Assembly (NCBI RefSeq): GCF_002929375.1
Contig: NZ_PJIP01000003.1
Location: forward strand, 271,977-335,976
Reading direction: 5' to 3'
Length of the DNA: 64,000 nucleotides
Source: Arthrobacter sp. DWC3
GTDB lineage: Bacteria > Actinomycetota > Actinomycetes > Actinomycetales > Micrococcaceae
Positions 33,091 through 46,127 of the stretch are shown piece after piece; position 1 is the stretch's first letter, and each line of letters starts with the position of its first letter. A program made the translations under genes and the position numbers. The notes beneath the pieces were generated by a model. That model ran no database searches. It saw only the letters and a program-made list of their open reading frames with translations, and was not told the origin of the DNA.

Positions 33091-34872
33091 CTAGTCGACG
33101 GCGCCGGCCGCCATGAGGGCGGAGCGCTGCTCCCGCCGCAGCGCCTGGTGCGCGGGGTCCGGCACCGGTGCGGCCGCGAGCAGGCGGCGCGTGTACGGAT
33201 CGCGGGGGTACTTGAGGATCTGCTCGGTGGTGCCCTGTTCCACGAGCGTGCCCTTGTTGAGGACCGCCACGTGGCTCGCGAGGAGTTCCACCACGGCGAG
33301 GTCGTGGCTCACGAACAGGCACGCGAACCCGCGTTCGCGCTGGAGCTCCTGCAGCAGCTCCAGGACCTTCGCCTGCACCGACACGTCGAGCGCCGAGGTG
33401 GGCTCGTCCGCGACGAGGAGGTCCGGCCGCAGCGACAGCGCACGGGCGATCCCGACGCGCTGGCGCTGGCCGCCGGAGAGTTCGTGCGGGTACCGGTTGC
33501 GGAAGGCGACCGGCAGCTGCACGTCCTCCAGCAGGGACGCCACGCGCTTGTCCAGCTCGGCGCGCCCCGGCTTCTCGTGCAGCAGCAGGGGTTCGCCGAT
33601 GCTCTCGCCGATCGACAGCCTCGGGTTCAGCGACGCCGCCGGGTCCTGGAACACGATGGCGAACTTCTTGCGCAGCGGCAGCAGCTGCCGCGCACTGAGC
33701 TCCGTGATGTCGGTGCCCCCGATGCTGACCCGTCCGCCGGAGGTCCTGATCAGTCCCGTGACGGCGCGCGCGATGGTGGACTTGCCCGACCCGGACTCGC
33801 CGACGAGGCCGAGGACCTCACCGGGGTTGATGGTGAACGAGACGCCGGAGACCGCCTTGAAGGCCGGCTGGCGGAAACGCCCCGGGTACTCGATGTCCAC
33901 GTCCTTCAGCTCGAGCGCAGGGACGACGCCGGACGCCGTGTGCGTCTCCTGGGCCCGGAGCGCGGCCTCCGCGTACTCCCGGTGGATGGTCGCGTGCCCG
34001 TCCACCACCTCGACGTCGGTGAGCACCCCGCCCACCTTCGATCCGAGGTGCGGGACGGCCCCGAGGAGCTGCTTCGTGTAGGCCTCCGCCGGTGCCGCGA
34101 ACAGCTGCGCCGTGGGCGCCGCCTCGACGATGCGCCCGCGTTCCATGACCACCACGTGGTCGGCGAGGTCGGCGACCACGCCCATGTCGTGGGTGATGAG
34201 GAGCACCGCGCTGTTGAGCCGCTTGTTGAGCTTGCGCAGCAGGTCCAGGACCTCGGCCTGCACGGTGACGTCGAGCGCCGTGGTGGGCTCGTCCGCGATG
34301 AGCAGCATGGGGTCGTTGGCGAGCGCGATTGCGATCATGGCGCGCTGGCGCTGGCCGCCCGAGAACTGGTGCGGGAAGTTGTCGTAGCGCCGCTCCGGTT
34401 CGGGGATCTCGACCATGCGCAGCAGCTCGATGGCGCGCTTCTTCGCCTGGGCGGGGGAGAGCTCCGTGTGCTGCTCGACGGCCTCGCGGATCTGCTCGCC
34501 GACCGTCAGCACGGGATTCAGTGCGGTCATGGGCTCCTGGAAGATCATGGCGATCTCGTTGCCGCGCACGCGGCGGAGCGTGCCCTGGGACGCTCCGATG
34601 AGCTCCTTGCCGAGCATCTTCGCGCTGCCCGAGGAGCGGCCGTTGCGGGGGAGCAGACCGAGCAGGGCCATGGAGGACATGCTCTTGCCGGACCCCGATT
34701 CGCCCACGATCGCGAGGATCTCGCCGGGGTGGATCTCGTAGGAGACCTCCTCGGCGGCCATGACCCATTCGTTGTCGACGTTGAACTCCACGCCGAGGTT
34801 CCTGACCGCGAGGATGGGCCCGTTGCCGGGCACCGTCTGCTCGTCCGAGATGATGACGGAACTGGTACTCAT
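33091..34872 (-). CDS. Oligopeptide ABC transporter, fused double ATPase (OppD-OppF)
   Basis: 593 residues from ATG 34872. Two complete ABC ATPase units in one chain: Walker A GESGSGKS near 56-63 and again near 350-357, signatures FSGGQRQR and LSGGQRQR, and Walker B ADEPTTALD and ADEPTSALD. In many bacteria these are separate OppD and OppF subunits; fusion is common in actinobacteria. They power peptide or nickel-type import through the permeases encoded upstream. Each unit ends in an oligopeptide-transporter C-terminal region. The start overlaps the previous stop. Confidence 0.95.
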   Translation of the reverse strand: MSTSSVIISDEQTVPGNGPILAVRNLGVEFNVDNEWVMAAEEVSYEIHPGEILAIVGESGSGKSMSSMALLGLLPRNGRSSGSAKMLGKELIGASQGTLRRVRGNEIAMIFQEPMTALNPVLTVGEQIREAVEQHTELSPAQAKKRAIELLRMVEIPEPERRYDNFPHQFSGGQRQRAMIAIALANDPMLLIADEPTTALDVTVQAEVLDLLRKLNKRLNSAVLLITHDMGVVADLADHVVVMERGRIVEAAPTAQLFAAPAEAYTKQLLGAVPHLGSKVGGVLTDVEVVDGHATIHREYAEAALRAQETHTASGVVPALELKDVDIEYPGRFRQPAFKAVSGVSFTINPGEVLGLVGESGSGKSTIARAVTGLIRTSGGRVSIGGTDITELSARQLLPLRKKFAIVFQDPAASLNPRLSIGESIGEPLLLHEKPGRAELDKRVASLLEDVQLPVAFRNRYPHELSGGQRQRVGIARALSLRPDLLVADEPTSALDVSVQAKVLELLQELQRERGFACLFVSHDLAVVELLASHVAVLNKGTLVEQGTTEQILKYPRDPYTRRLLAAAPVPDPAHQALRREQRSALMAAGAVD

Positions 34873-35906
34873 TACTGCTTCACCCTTGTCTGCTTGGGGT
34901 CGAACGCGTCGCGCAGGCCGTCTCCGATGAAATTGACCGCGAGGGCGATGCCGATGATGAACACACCGGGCCACAGGAACAGCCACGGGCGCACGGTCAG
35001 CGCCGAACGGTTGTCGTTGATGGCCTTGCCGAGCGAGGTGTCGGGTGCCGTGACGCCGAGGCCCAGGAAGCTGAGGCCGGTCTCCAGGAGGATGGCGCCC
35101 GAGATGGCGAGCGTCGTCGAGACGATGATGACACCGACGGTGTTCGGCAGGATGTGGCGGAAGATGATGCGGCCCGAGCTGGCACCGACCGACTTCGCGG
35201 ACTCGACGAACTCCTTCTCCCGCAGGGAGAGGAACTCGCCGCGGACGAGCCGCGCGAGCCCCGTCCAGGTCACGGCGCCAAGGAACAGCGCGAAGGGGAT
35301 GATCCCGTGCTTCGCGACGATACCGGCGACGGCGGCCGCGATGACGACCGTCGGGATGGTGATGACGACGTCGGTGAGGCGCATGAGGACCGCCTCGGTC
35401 CAGCCGCGGAAGTAGCCCGCGAACGCGCCGACGGTGGTGCCGATGATCATGGCCACGAGCCCCACGATGAACGCGATGATGAGCGAGGTCTGGATGCCGC
35501 GCATGGTCAGGGCGAAGTAGTCGCGGCCGAGGACGTCCTGGCCGAACGGGTGCTCGCCGAGGCTGAAGGGCCACAGGGTGAGGGTGGGCTTGCCCTCGTT
35601 GAAGCGTGCCGCGAGGACGTCGTAGTCCTTGTTCCACCAGCCGGGGATGCCGGCGAAGCCGATCGAGGTGAAGGCCAGGAGGACGATCAGCACCAGCAGG
35701 GCGATGCCGGCCAGTGCCCCCTTGTGGCGGAAGAACCGCTCGCGGATGAGGCGTCCCTGGCTCTTGGCCTCCGTTGTGCGGATGCGGTCGGTCTGGTCCC
35801 TCGTGGGGATGGCCGTCGCGATGTCGGTGTCCTGGCTCTGCAGCGTCATCTCGGACAGTTCCAGGGAGGCGCGGGAGTCGTCCCGCGGGTTCTCGTGATT
35901 GCTCAT
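34872..35906 (-). CDS. Oligopeptide ABC transporter permease (OppC/DppC type)
   Basis: 344 residues. The cytoplasmic N-terminus is unusually long (about 1-62, charged, TQSQ-rich). One membrane helix follows (about 65-88), then a binding-protein-dependent transport domain with five helices (about 140-335) and the EAA-type loop near EFVESAKSVGASSGRIIFRHILPN. It forms the heterodimeric channel with the OppB-type protein. Nine bases separate it from oppB. Confidence 0.94.
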   Translation of the reverse strand: MSNHENPRDDSRASLELSEMTLQSQDTDIATAIPTRDQTDRIRTTEAKSQGRLIRERFFRHKGALAGIALLVLIVLLAFTSIGFAGIPGWWNKDYDVLAARFNEGKPTLTLWPFSLGEHPFGQDVLGRDYFALTMRGIQTSLIIAFIVGLVAMIIGTTVGAFAGYFRGWTEAVLMRLTDVVITIPTVVIAAAVAGIVAKHGIIPFALFLGAVTWTGLARLVRGEFLSLREKEFVESAKSVGASSGRIIFRHILPNTVGVIIVSTTLAISGAILLETGLSFLGLGVTAPDTSLGKAINDNRSALTVRPWLFLWPGVFIIGIALAVNFIGDGLRDAFDPKQTRVKQ

Positions 35907-35915
35907 GGGGATGTC

Positions 35916-37448
<1,533 letters not shown>

Positions 37449-37496
37449 GTGGGGGCTCCTAAGAAGCGGTGCAGGCTGTCGCGGTGCCGGGCACAG

Positions 37497-37526
37497 GGAC
37501 GGGCAGGCCCTCGGGCCTGCCCGTCC
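37497..37526 (-). terminator. Hairpin between binding-protein and permease genes
   Basis: A 14-bp perfect stem (37497-37510 with 37513-37526) with a two-base loop, 25 bases after the stop of the solute-binding protein. It is likely to reduce transcription or protect the upstream mRNA, giving more binding protein than permease. Confidence 0.75.
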
Positions 37527-37550
37527 TCATGCGTTCTCCGGAAGGAGCAA

Positions 37551-39335
37551 TCAGTTCTGCTTCGTCCAGCTGTAGGCATTCCAGGTGATGCCGGTCTGCG
37601 TCGGGTTCAGTTCCACGCCCTCGAGCTTGGAGGAGTACCCGATGATGTCGGCGTTCGCGTAGAGCACCACGTTGTACTGGGTCTCGGCGAGGCGCTGCTC
37701 GAGTTCGGTCTTCAGCGCGGGCACCTTGTCGGCGTCCGTGGTGGTCGCGATCTCGGTCCAGAGGCGGTCGACCTCCTCGTCGGCGTAGCCGCCGAAGTTC
37801 TGCTCACCCTCGGAGACGTAGATCGACTGGCCGGAGGCGACGAGTCCGGAACCGGACCAGCCGAACAGGACGGCGTCCCAGGCACCGGGCTGGGAGAGCT
37901 TGGCGCTCCACTCGGCCTCGGGCTGCGGGACGATCTCGAAGCCGGCCTTGTCGCAGGAGTCCTTGACGAGGGCCACCATGTCGGCGCGCAGCTGGCTCGT
38001 GGCGGCGTACATGAGGCTGACCTTGACGGGCTCGGTCTTGCCGGCCTCGGTCAGGAGCTTCTTGGCGCCTTCGATGTCCGCGGTGCCGTCGCCCTGAGCG
38101 GCGGGGGCGCCGTCGAGGACCGTCTCGTAGTCGGGCTGGCCCGGCTGGTACTCGCGCAGGTTCATGACCGTCCCCTCGGGATCGATCGGGGTCACGAACT
38201 TGTCGACCATGTCGGCGCGGGGCGTGCAGGCGTTGAAGGCCTGGCGCACCTTGACGTCCTCGAAGACGGCGCCGGGACGCTGGTCGAGGTCGATGTGCGA
38301 GAAGGTCAGCGAGGTCCCGGTGTCCACCGTGACGGTCTCGCCGATCTGCTCGAGCGCTGCCTTGGTGTCGACCGTGGGGCTGGAGGGGTCGATCACGTCG
38401 ACGTCGCCGTTCTGGAGCGCCTGGACGGCCTCCTCGTCGACGATCGTCTTGAAGACGATGGTGTCGGTCTTGCCTGCGCGGTCCTCGCCCCAGTACTTGT
38501 CGTTCTTGACGAGCGTGAGGGTGCCGTTCGTGGCGTTGTCCAGCTTGTACGGGCCGGAGGAGGGGAGCAGGGCCGTGTCCGGGAGGGTGGGCAGGTCCGC
38601 CTCGTAGTCCCAGCCCGTGTTCCAGAACTCGGCGACCGGCGTGAGCGCGGCGACGTCCTTGGCCTTGAGGGCCTCGACGAGCGCGGCGCCGTCGCCCTCG
38701 GTGGAGAGTCCACCCTGCTCCGCGGCGATGTGCGCGGGCATGAAGACCCCACCGGTGAGCAGTGCCTCCCAGTCGGCGTACGGCTCGTCGAACACGAGCT
38801 CGAACTCCTTGTCGCCGGGCTCGCCCTCGATCATCGTCGTCTGGGCGAAGCCGTTGGTCGAGGCGGCCTGGAAGAGGTCGGACTCGGCGCCCGTCTCGGG
38901 GTCGGTGACACCGCTGGGAGTGGTCCCCGAGAGCGCCGACCAGGTGAGCAGTGCGTCGTCGTAGTCGATCGGCACGCCGTCGGACCAGACAGCATCTTCG
39001 TCGATGGTGTACTTGATCGTCAGCGGGTCGTCGCTCACCTTCTCGTAGGTGCCGAAGTCAGGGTTGGCTTCCAGCTCCCCGGCCGCTGTGAAGGCAGCGA
39101 AGCCGCTCGAGGTCAGGTTGTCGACGTAGCCGTTGTACACGGAGTTCGTGGCCGCGGTGTTGCCGTTGTAGCCCGTGGGGGCCTGGCTGATCGCGATGTT
39201 GATCGTCGACGCGAGGTTCTCCGCGGCACCTTCCGATGCGGGGGTCTCGGCCGTTCCGCCCGCCGATCCACAGGCGCTCAGCATGAGCGCTCCGATGGAC
39301 AGTGCGGCGAGCGTCGAAGTGCGCTTATTACGCAT
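37551..39335 (-). CDS. Oligopeptide-binding lipoprotein (solute-binding family 5)
   Basis: 594 residues from ATG 39335 with AAGGA upstream. The lipobox LMLSAC places the acylated Cys at residue 22, followed by a low-complexity linker rich in Ala, Glu, Ser and Thr. The large two-lobed SBP_bac_5 fold extends over about 50-590, with TFSHIDLDQRPGAVFEDVKVRQAF typical of family segments that contact peptides. It captures peptides or similar solutes for the permeases encoded next. This is the first gene of the operon. Confidence 0.93.
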   Translation of the reverse strand: MRNKRTSTLAALSIGALMLSACGSAGGTAETPASEGAAENLASTINIAISQAPTGYNGNTAATNSVYNGYVDNLTSSGFAAFTAAGELEANPDFGTYEKVSDDPLTIKYTIDEDAVWSDGVPIDYDDALLTWSALSGTTPSGVTDPETGAESDLFQAASTNGFAQTTMIEGEPGDKEFELVFDEPYADWEALLTGGVFMPAHIAAEQGGLSTEGDGAALVEALKAKDVAALTPVAEFWNTGWDYEADLPTLPDTALLPSSGPYKLDNATNGTLTLVKNDKYWGEDRAGKTDTIVFKTIVDEEAVQALQNGDVDVIDPSSPTVDTKAALEQIGETVTVDTGTSLTFSHIDLDQRPGAVFEDVKVRQAFNACTPRADMVDKFVTPIDPEGTVMNLREYQPGQPDYETVLDGAPAAQGDGTADIEGAKKLLTEAGKTEPVKVSLMYAATSQLRADMVALVKDSCDKAGFEIVPQPEAEWSAKLSQPGAWDAVLFGWSGSGLVASGQSIYVSEGEQNFGGYADEEVDRLWTEIATTTDADKVPALKTELEQRLAETQYNVVLYANADIIGYSSKLEGVELNPTQTGITWNAYSWTKQN

Positions 39336-39360
39336 TGAATAGTCCTTACTGTGCTTGGCG

Positions 39361-39384
39361 CGAGGGGCGAAGGGGCGCCCCTCG
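39361..39384 (-). promoter_or_regulatory. Hairpin in the leader of the binding-protein gene
   Basis: CGAGGGGCG and CGCCCCTCG (39361-39369 with 39376-39384) form a nine-bp stem 26 bases before the start codon. It may set mRNA stability or translation. AGCATA at 39422-39427 (TATGCT on the minus strand) is a possible -10. The remainder of the 228-base gap to 39563 holds an AT-rich patch (39465-39510) and the terminator of the next gene. Confidence 0.4.
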
Positions 39385-39511
39385 AGGCGGATTGCTTGGG
39401 TGACGGCAATCACACTCGGACAGCATAGCGAAGGATCGTTGCCTCCGGACACTCAGTGAACCTTTGATAACCCATTTGTTACCTCGCTGAAATATAAGGT
39501 CTCTGAGTATC

Positions 39512-39549
39512 CGGAAAGCCCCGGGAACAGCGTGTCCCCGGGGCTTCCG
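39512..39549 (-). terminator. Terminator after the SGNH gene
   Basis: CGGAAAGCCCCGGG pairs with CCCGGGGCTTCCG, one base bulged, with a loop of about eleven bases, 15 bases beyond the stop of the SGNH-type gene on the minus strand. Confidence 0.7.
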
Positions 39550-39563
39550 ATGCGGCATGTGCC

Positions 39564-40163
39564 TTACTCTGGCGCGGGCACTTCCAGCCACTGGAACCAG
39601 CCGCGGTGCAGCACGAGCCACGCGACGAGCCCGTAGCCCGCCTGGCCGGGCGTGCCGCCGTTGGAGGCGAGGTCGTGCCGCCACTGCTCGTGCGCGAGCA
39701 GGGGTGTGAAGGTGTCCACGAAGACGTGCTTGCGGCGCGTCGTGACGTCGCCGAACGCGGCCGACAGGTCGGCGAGGCGGCGGTTGCGTTCCGCGTCGAG
39801 GCCCGGCGGAGGTCCGACGACGAGCACCTTGACGCTCATCTGCGACGCACCGTCGAGGATGTTGGCGAGGTTGAGGCGGCTCCGTGCCGTCGACAGGTCG
39901 AGGTCGAGGTCCCGGTCGGAGAGGCCGATCACGAGGCGGTTCTCGAAGCCGGCCTCGAAGCGGCGCCCCACTTCCTGCAGCCAGCGGTTCGCGAGGGCCT
40001 CGGTGCCCTCCCCGGGCGCGGGGAGGCTGTAGGCCTCCACGCTCGCGCTGTCCGGGCGGGTACGTGCCATCACACGCCCGAACCACCCCAGAGCGCGTGG
40101 ATCACCGAGCCCCGCGAGGAGTTCGTCGCCCACTGCTGCTAGCCGGATTCTGCGTTGTTCCAC
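39564..40163 (-). CDS. SGNH/GDSL-fold protein lacking the usual catalytic residues
   Basis: 199 residues from GTG 40163, with GAGGG five bases upstream; an earlier ATG at 40262 lies inside the kgd terminator and is rejected. The first block reads AVGDELLAGLGDPRALGW, matching the GDSL block except that the nucleophile Ser is Glu. The last block, normally Asp-x-x-His-Pro, is NGGTPGQAGYGLVA and lacks the His. The fold therefore looks like an esterase of the GDSL family, but hydrolase activity by the usual triad is not expected. It may be a structural or binding relative. Convergent neighbours are absent; it follows kgd. Confidence 0.75.
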   Translation of the reverse strand: MEQRRIRLAAVGDELLAGLGDPRALGWFGRVMARTRPDSASVEAYSLPAPGEGTEALANRWLQEVGRRFEAGFENRLVIGLSDRDLDLDLSTARSRLNLANILDGASQMSVKVLVVGPPPGLDAERNRRLADLSAAFGDVTTRRKHVFVDTFTPLLAHEQWRHDLASNGGTPGQAGYGLVAWLVLHRGWFQWLEVPAPE

Positions 40164-40239
40164 TGGTCCCTCGGTGTGCTGGTCGTCGAAAAGGAGCAGG
40201 GCAGCGGGAACGGCGGGGCCGTTCGTGCCCTTAAAGACA

Positions 40240-40266
40240 TCAGGTGGGGCCTCGGGCCCCACCTGA
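40240..40266 (-). terminator. kgd terminator
   Basis: A 12-bp perfect stem (40240-40251 with 40255-40266) and three-base loop 35 bases beyond the kgd stop. On the minus strand it is followed by ATGTCTTTAA, a short T-containing stretch. Confidence 0.8.
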
Positions 40267-40300
40267 CATCATACTGATGGCGATCAGTACCGCTGGCCCG

Positions 40301-43300
40301 CTACTGCCGGCCGAACGCCCGCCTGATGAGCAGTTCCTGCTCCACGGCGTGGTTCTTCGCGGATCCGGTGGCCGTGGAGGCCGACGCCGGACGCGACGCC
40401 AGGCGGATGACCCGGTCCAGCTCCTGCGGGAGGTTCAGGCCGATGAACGGCCACGGACCCTGGTTCGCCGGCTCGTCCTGCGCCCACACGATCTCCGCGT
40501 CGGGGTACGCGGCGAGCGCTGCCCTGATCTCGTCCACGGGGAGCGGGTACAGCTGCTCAACGCGCACGATGGCGGTCCGGGCGTCGTCGAGCTTCTGCCG
40601 CGTGGACAGCAGGTCGTAGTACAGGCGACCGGACACGAGGATCACACGCTCGACGTCGTTCCCCGGCGTCTCGAGGGTGTCGGGGATGACGGGGCGGAAG
40701 GTGCCCTGCGTGAACTCCTCCACGGGGCTCGCCGCCGCCTTCAGGCGCAGCAGCTGCTTGGGCGTGAAGATCACGAGCGGCTTCCGCGGACGGGTGTAGG
40801 CGTGCCGGCGCAGCAGGTGGAAGTGCGACGCCGCCGAGCTCGGGTTGGCCACGACCATGTTCTCCTCGGCGCACATCTGCAGGAAGCGCTCGATCCGGGC
40901 GGAGGAGTGGTCGGGGCCCTGGCCCTCGTAGCCGTGGGGCAGCATCAGGACGAGGGAGGAGCGCTGGCCCCACTTCTGCTCCGCGGAGCTGATGAACTCG
41001 TCGATGATGGTCTGCGCGCCGTTGACGAAGTCGCCGAACTGCGCCTCCCAGATCACGAGGGCGTCCGGGCGTTCCACGGAGTAGCCGTACTCGAAGCCCA
41101 TGGCCGCGTACTCGCTCAGCAGGGAGTCGTAGACCCAGAACTTGGCCTGGTCCGGGCTGAGGTCGTCGAGCGGCAGCCACTCGTGGCCCGTCGCCCGGTC
41201 GTGGAACACCGCGTGGCGCTGCACGAAGGTGCCGCGGCGCGAGTCCTGGCCGGCGAGCCGCACGGGCACGCCCTCCATGAGGAGGGACCCGAACGCGGCG
41301 ATCTCGCCGAAGCCCCAGTCGATCCCGCCCTCGCGGGACATCTGCTCGCGCTTCTCGAGCAGGGCCTTGAGCTTCGGGTGCACGGTGAAGCCGTCGGGGA
41401 TCGAGGTGTGGGCAGCACCGATGCGCGCCAGGGTCTCGGCCCTGATCGCCGTCTGCGGGGCCTCGCCCTTGCCGCCGTCGGCCTGCTGCGCGTAGGGGCG
41501 CTCGAGGTCGGACACGGCCTGCGGGTCCCTGGTGATGACGGGGATCGGCGAGGTCTGCGCCGCGTGCGTCTCGGCGAAGACACGCTCGAGGCGTTCCTGG
41601 TAGTCGCGCAGGGCCTGCTCGGCCTCCTCCTGCGTGATGTCGCCGCGGCCGATGAGGGCCTCGGTGTAGAGCTTCCGGACGGAGCGCTTGGCCTCGATGA
41701 GGTTGTACATCATGGGCTGCGTCATCGAGGGGTCGTCGCCCTCGTTGTGGCCGCGCCGGCGGTAGCAGACCATGTCGATGACGACGTCCTTGTTGAACCG
41801 CTGGCGGAACTGGTACGCCATCTGGGCCACGCGGACCACGGCCTCGGGGTCGTCGCCGTTCACGTGGAAGACCGGGGCCTGGACCATCTTCGCGACGTCC
41901 GTGGAGTACACGGAGGAGCGCGAGGACGTGGGGCTCGTGGTGAAGCCGACCTGGTTGTTCACGATGACGTGGATGGTGCCGCCGGTGCGGTAGCCGCGCA
42001 GCTGCGAGAGGTTGAGCGTCTCCGCCACCACGCCCTGCCCGGCGAAGGCCGCGTCGCCGTGGATGAGGATCGGCAGCACGGGGAAGGTGTCGCCCTGGTC
42101 GAGGAGGTCCTGCTTGGCGCGGACGATGCCCTCGAGGACGGGATCCACGGCCTCGAGGTGGGACGGGTTCGCCGCGAGGTACACGCGGGTCTCGTTGCCG
42201 GCGTCGGACGTGAACGTGCCCTCGGTGCCGAGGTGGTACTTCACGTCGCCGGAGCCCTGCACGGAGCGGGGGTCCTGAGTGCCCTCGAACTCACGGAACA
42301 CCTGGGCGTACGTCTTGCCGGCGATGTTCGTGAGGACGTTCAGGCGGCCGCGGTGGGCCATGCCGATCGCGACCTCGTCGAGGCCGTCGTCGGCCGCACC
42401 CGAGATCACGGCGTCGAGCAGCGGGATCAGCGACTCGCCGCCCTCGAGGGAGAAGCGCTTCTGCCCGACGAACTTCGTCTGCAGGAACGTCTCGAAGGCC
42501 TCGGCGGAGTTCAGCTTGTGCAGGATGCGCAGCTGCTCCTCGCGGCTCGGCTTGGAGTAGGGGTGCTCCAGCTCGTCCTGGAACCACTGCCGTTCGGCGG
42601 GGTCCTGGAGGTGCATGTACTCGATGCCGGTGGTGCGGCAGTAGGCGTCGCGCAGGACGCCGAGCATGTCGCGGAACTTGAGCATCGGCTGCCCGCCGAA
42701 GCCGCCCGTGGGCCACTCGCGGTCGAGGTCCCACAGGGTGAGCCCGTGCGTGCGGATGTCGAGGTCGGCGTGCTTGCGCTGGACGTACTCGAGCGGGTTG
42801 GTGTCCGCCATGAGATGCCCGCGCACGCGGTACGCGTGGATGAGCTGCTGGATCCGGGCGACCTTGTTGATCTGGTCCACCGGGTCCACCTGGATGTCGG
42901 CGCTCCAGCGCACGGGCTCGTAGGGGATCCGCAGCGACTCGAAGATCTCGTCGTAGAAGCCCTGCTCGCCGAGCAGCAGCTGGTGGATGATGCGCAGGAA
43001 CTCGCCGCTGCCCGCACCCTGGATGACACGGTGGTCGTAGGTGGAGGTCAGGGTGATGGTCTTGCTGATCGCGTGCTTGGCGAGGGTCTTCTCGCTCGAG
43101 CCCTGGAACTCGGCGGGGTACTCGAGGGCGCCGGCGCCGATGATGCACGCCTGGCCCTTGGAGAGGCGGGGCACGGAGTGCACCGTCCCGATGCCGCCCG
43201 GGTTCGTCAGGGACACCGTGGTGCCGGCGTAGTCGTCCGCGCCGAGCTTGCCCGCGCGGGCCTTCTTCACGAGGTCCTCGTAGGCGTGCCAGAACTCCGA

Positions 43301-44155
43301 GAAGTTCATGGTCTCGGCCTTCTTGATGTTCGGCACCACGAGCGAGCGCGTGCCGTCCGGCTTCGGCATGTCGATGGCCAGGCCGAAGTTCACGTGCGCC
43401 GGCTGGATCGCGGAGGGCTTGCCGTCGATCACGTCGTAGTAGACGTTCTGCGACGGGAACTGGGCGAGCGCGCGGATGATCGCGTAGCCGATGAGGTGCG
43501 TGAAGGAGACCTTGCCGCCGCGGGCGCGGGCCAGGTTGCTGTTGATGACCACGCGGTTGTCGATGAGCAGCTTCGCCGGGATGGCTCGGACACTCGTGGC
43601 CGTGGGGACGCTGAGGCTGGCCTCCATGTTGGTGGAGATGGCCTTCGCCGGGCCGCGCAGCACGCTGACCCGGTTCTCCTCCATCTCGCCGTTGCGGTCG
43701 GAGACCGGCAGCTGGGCCGGGATGGGCTTCGCGGCGGGCGCCTGCTCGCCGCGGGAACTCTCGGGCTTCTTCGCCGGAGCGGGCTCCTTCGCCACGGGGG
43801 GCTTGCCGTCCTGCTGAGTGCTGGCCGGGCTCTCGCCCGACGCCTTCGGTGCCGGGGCCTCGGTCTTCACGACCGGCAGTTCCTTCGTGGGGGGCGTGGG
43901 CGTCGCCGCGGAGGTCCCGTGGCTCCCGGGCGCGGCCGGAGGCGCGGCGGGTGCGGCAGGGGCGGTGCCGGCGGGCCGGTCCGCAGCGGCGGGGCGTCCG
44001 TTCGGGGCGTTGTCCGCGTCGAACGACTCGAACAGGTCCCACCACTTCTTGTCGACCGAGTGGCGGTCCTTCCGGAACTGTTCGTAGAGTTCGTCAACGA
44101 GCCACTCGTTCCCGCCGAATTCTTCAGGCAGGCGATGGCTGGTTTGTTCTGGCAC
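40301..44155 (-). CDS. kgd: Multifunctional 2-oxoglutarate metabolism enzyme (2-oxoglutarate dehydrogenase E1/E2, KGD)
   Basis: 1284 residues from GTG 44155. After a short N-terminal region with [19 protein letters not shown], a Pro/Ala-rich linker (about 45-120) leads to an E2-type succinyltransferase domain (about 120-345; the HDR block near [13 protein letters not shown]). The thiamine-diphosphate E1 domains fill about 360-1284 ([38 protein letters not shown]). In mycobacteria and corynebacteria this fusion forms the 2-oxoglutarate dehydrogenase complex with E3 and is controlled by the GarA/OdhI protein. It feeds succinyl-CoA into the TCA cycle. Confidence 0.97.
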   Translation of the reverse strand: MPEQTSHRLPEEFGGNEWLVDELYEQFRKDRHSVDKKWWDLFESFDADNAPNGRPAAADRPAGTAPAAPAAPPAAPGSHGTSAATPTPPTKELPVVKTEAPAPKASGESPASTQQDGKPPVAKEPAPAKKPESSRGEQAPAAKPIPAQLPVSDRNGEMEENRVSVLRGPAKAISTNMEASLSVPTATSVRAIPAKLLIDNRVVINSNLARARGGKVSFTHLIGYAIIRALAQFPSQNVYYDVIDGKPSAIQPAHVNFGLAIDMPKPDGTRSLVVPNIKKAETMNFSEFWHAYEDLVKKARAGKLGADDYAGTTVSLTNPGGIGTVHSVPRLSKGQACIIGAGALEYPAEFQGSSEKTLAKHAISKTITLTSTYDHRVIQGAGSGEFLRIIHQLLLGEQGFYDEIFESLRIPYEPVRWSADIQVDPVDQINKVARIQQLIHAYRVRGHLMADTNPLEYVQRKHADLDIRTHGLTLWDLDREWPTGGFGGQPMLKFRDMLGVLRDAYCRTTGIEYMHLQDPAERQWFQDELEHPYSKPSREEQLRILHKLNSAEAFETFLQTKFVGQKRFSLEGGESLIPLLDAVISGAADDGLDEVAIGMAHRGRLNVLTNIAGKTYAQVFREFEGTQDPRSVQGSGDVKYHLGTEGTFTSDAGNETRVYLAANPSHLEAVDPVLEGIVRAKQDLLDQGDTFPVLPILIHGDAAFAGQGVVAETLNLSQLRGYRTGGTIHVIVNNQVGFTTSPTSSRSSVYSTDVAKMVQAPVFHVNGDDPEAVVRVAQMAYQFRQRFNKDVVIDMVCYRRRGHNEGDDPSMTQPMMYNLIEAKRSVRKLYTEALIGRGDITQEEAEQALRDYQERLERVFAETHAAQTSPIPVITRDPQAVSDLERPYAQQADGGKGEAPQTAIRAETLARIGAAHTSIPDGFTVHPKLKALLEKREQMSREGGIDWGFGEIAAFGSLLMEGVPVRLAGQDSRRGTFVQRHAVFHDRATGHEWLPLDDLSPDQAKFWVYDSLLSEYAAMGFEYGYSVERPDALVIWEAQFGDFVNGAQTIIDEFISSAEQKWGQRSSLVLMLPHGYEGQGPDHSSARIERFLQMCAEENMVVANPSSAASHFHLLRRHAYTRPRKPLVIFTPKQLLRLKAAASPVEEFTQGTFRPVIPDTLETPGNDVERVILVSGRLYYDLLSTRQKLDDARTAIVRVEQLYPLPVDEIRAALAAYPDAEIVWAQDEPANQGPWPFIGLNLPQELDRVIRLASRPASASTATGSAKNHAVEQELLIRRAFGRQ

Positions 44156-44229
44156 TTGGTATACGCCTCTTCCGTAAGTTGCCCTGAGCGCGGTGCGGGC
44201 GGCACGATCGGCCGAGAAGCCGTGTCTGA

Positions 44230-45855
<1,626 letters not shown>

Positions 45856-45938
45856 GCGCCTCCCGGGAAGCGGTGTGCGTTCCGCCCGCGGAGAAAGTCC
45901 CCGGCAAGCGGGCCCGAGCCGGTAAACTGGGCCTCCTT

Positions 45939-46124
45939 ATGGACAGTCCTCCCAGGGGCCGGCTCGATGCCGGCAGCCCCTCACCTCTTGCCCATCTGCT
46001 GCCCGGAACCGATGCGGAACGTGCCGTCGACGGCGGGTCCGACGCAGCCCTCCCCGACGCGGCGGACCCCCTCAGACGCGGACCGCTGCACTCCCTGACC
46101 GTCCCGATCGGGGAGGGGGAGTAG
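45939..46124 (+). CDS. Possible small leader reading frame upstream of a CNNM gene
   Basis: 61-residue frame starting ATG 45939, ten bases after a TAAACT -10-like box, so the mRNA leader would be only a few bases. It ends with TAG four bases before GTG 46128 and is in the same frame as that gene, so a single stop codon separates the two. The sequence is Pro/Ala/Asp/Arg-rich and not recognised. It may be a translated leader that couples to the next gene, or merely open by chance in GC-rich DNA. Otherwise the gap 45856-46127 holds nothing I can support. Confidence 0.3.
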   Translation: MDSPPRGRLDAGSPSPLAHLLPGTDAERAVDGGSDAALPDAADPLRRGPLHSLTVPIGEGE

Positions 46125-46127
46125 GCG

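Noticed and set aside
40163-40262. ATG 40262 as the start of the SGNH-type protein
   Set aside because: It lies within the kgd terminator stem; GTG 40163 has a good ribosome binding site and begins at the conserved fold.
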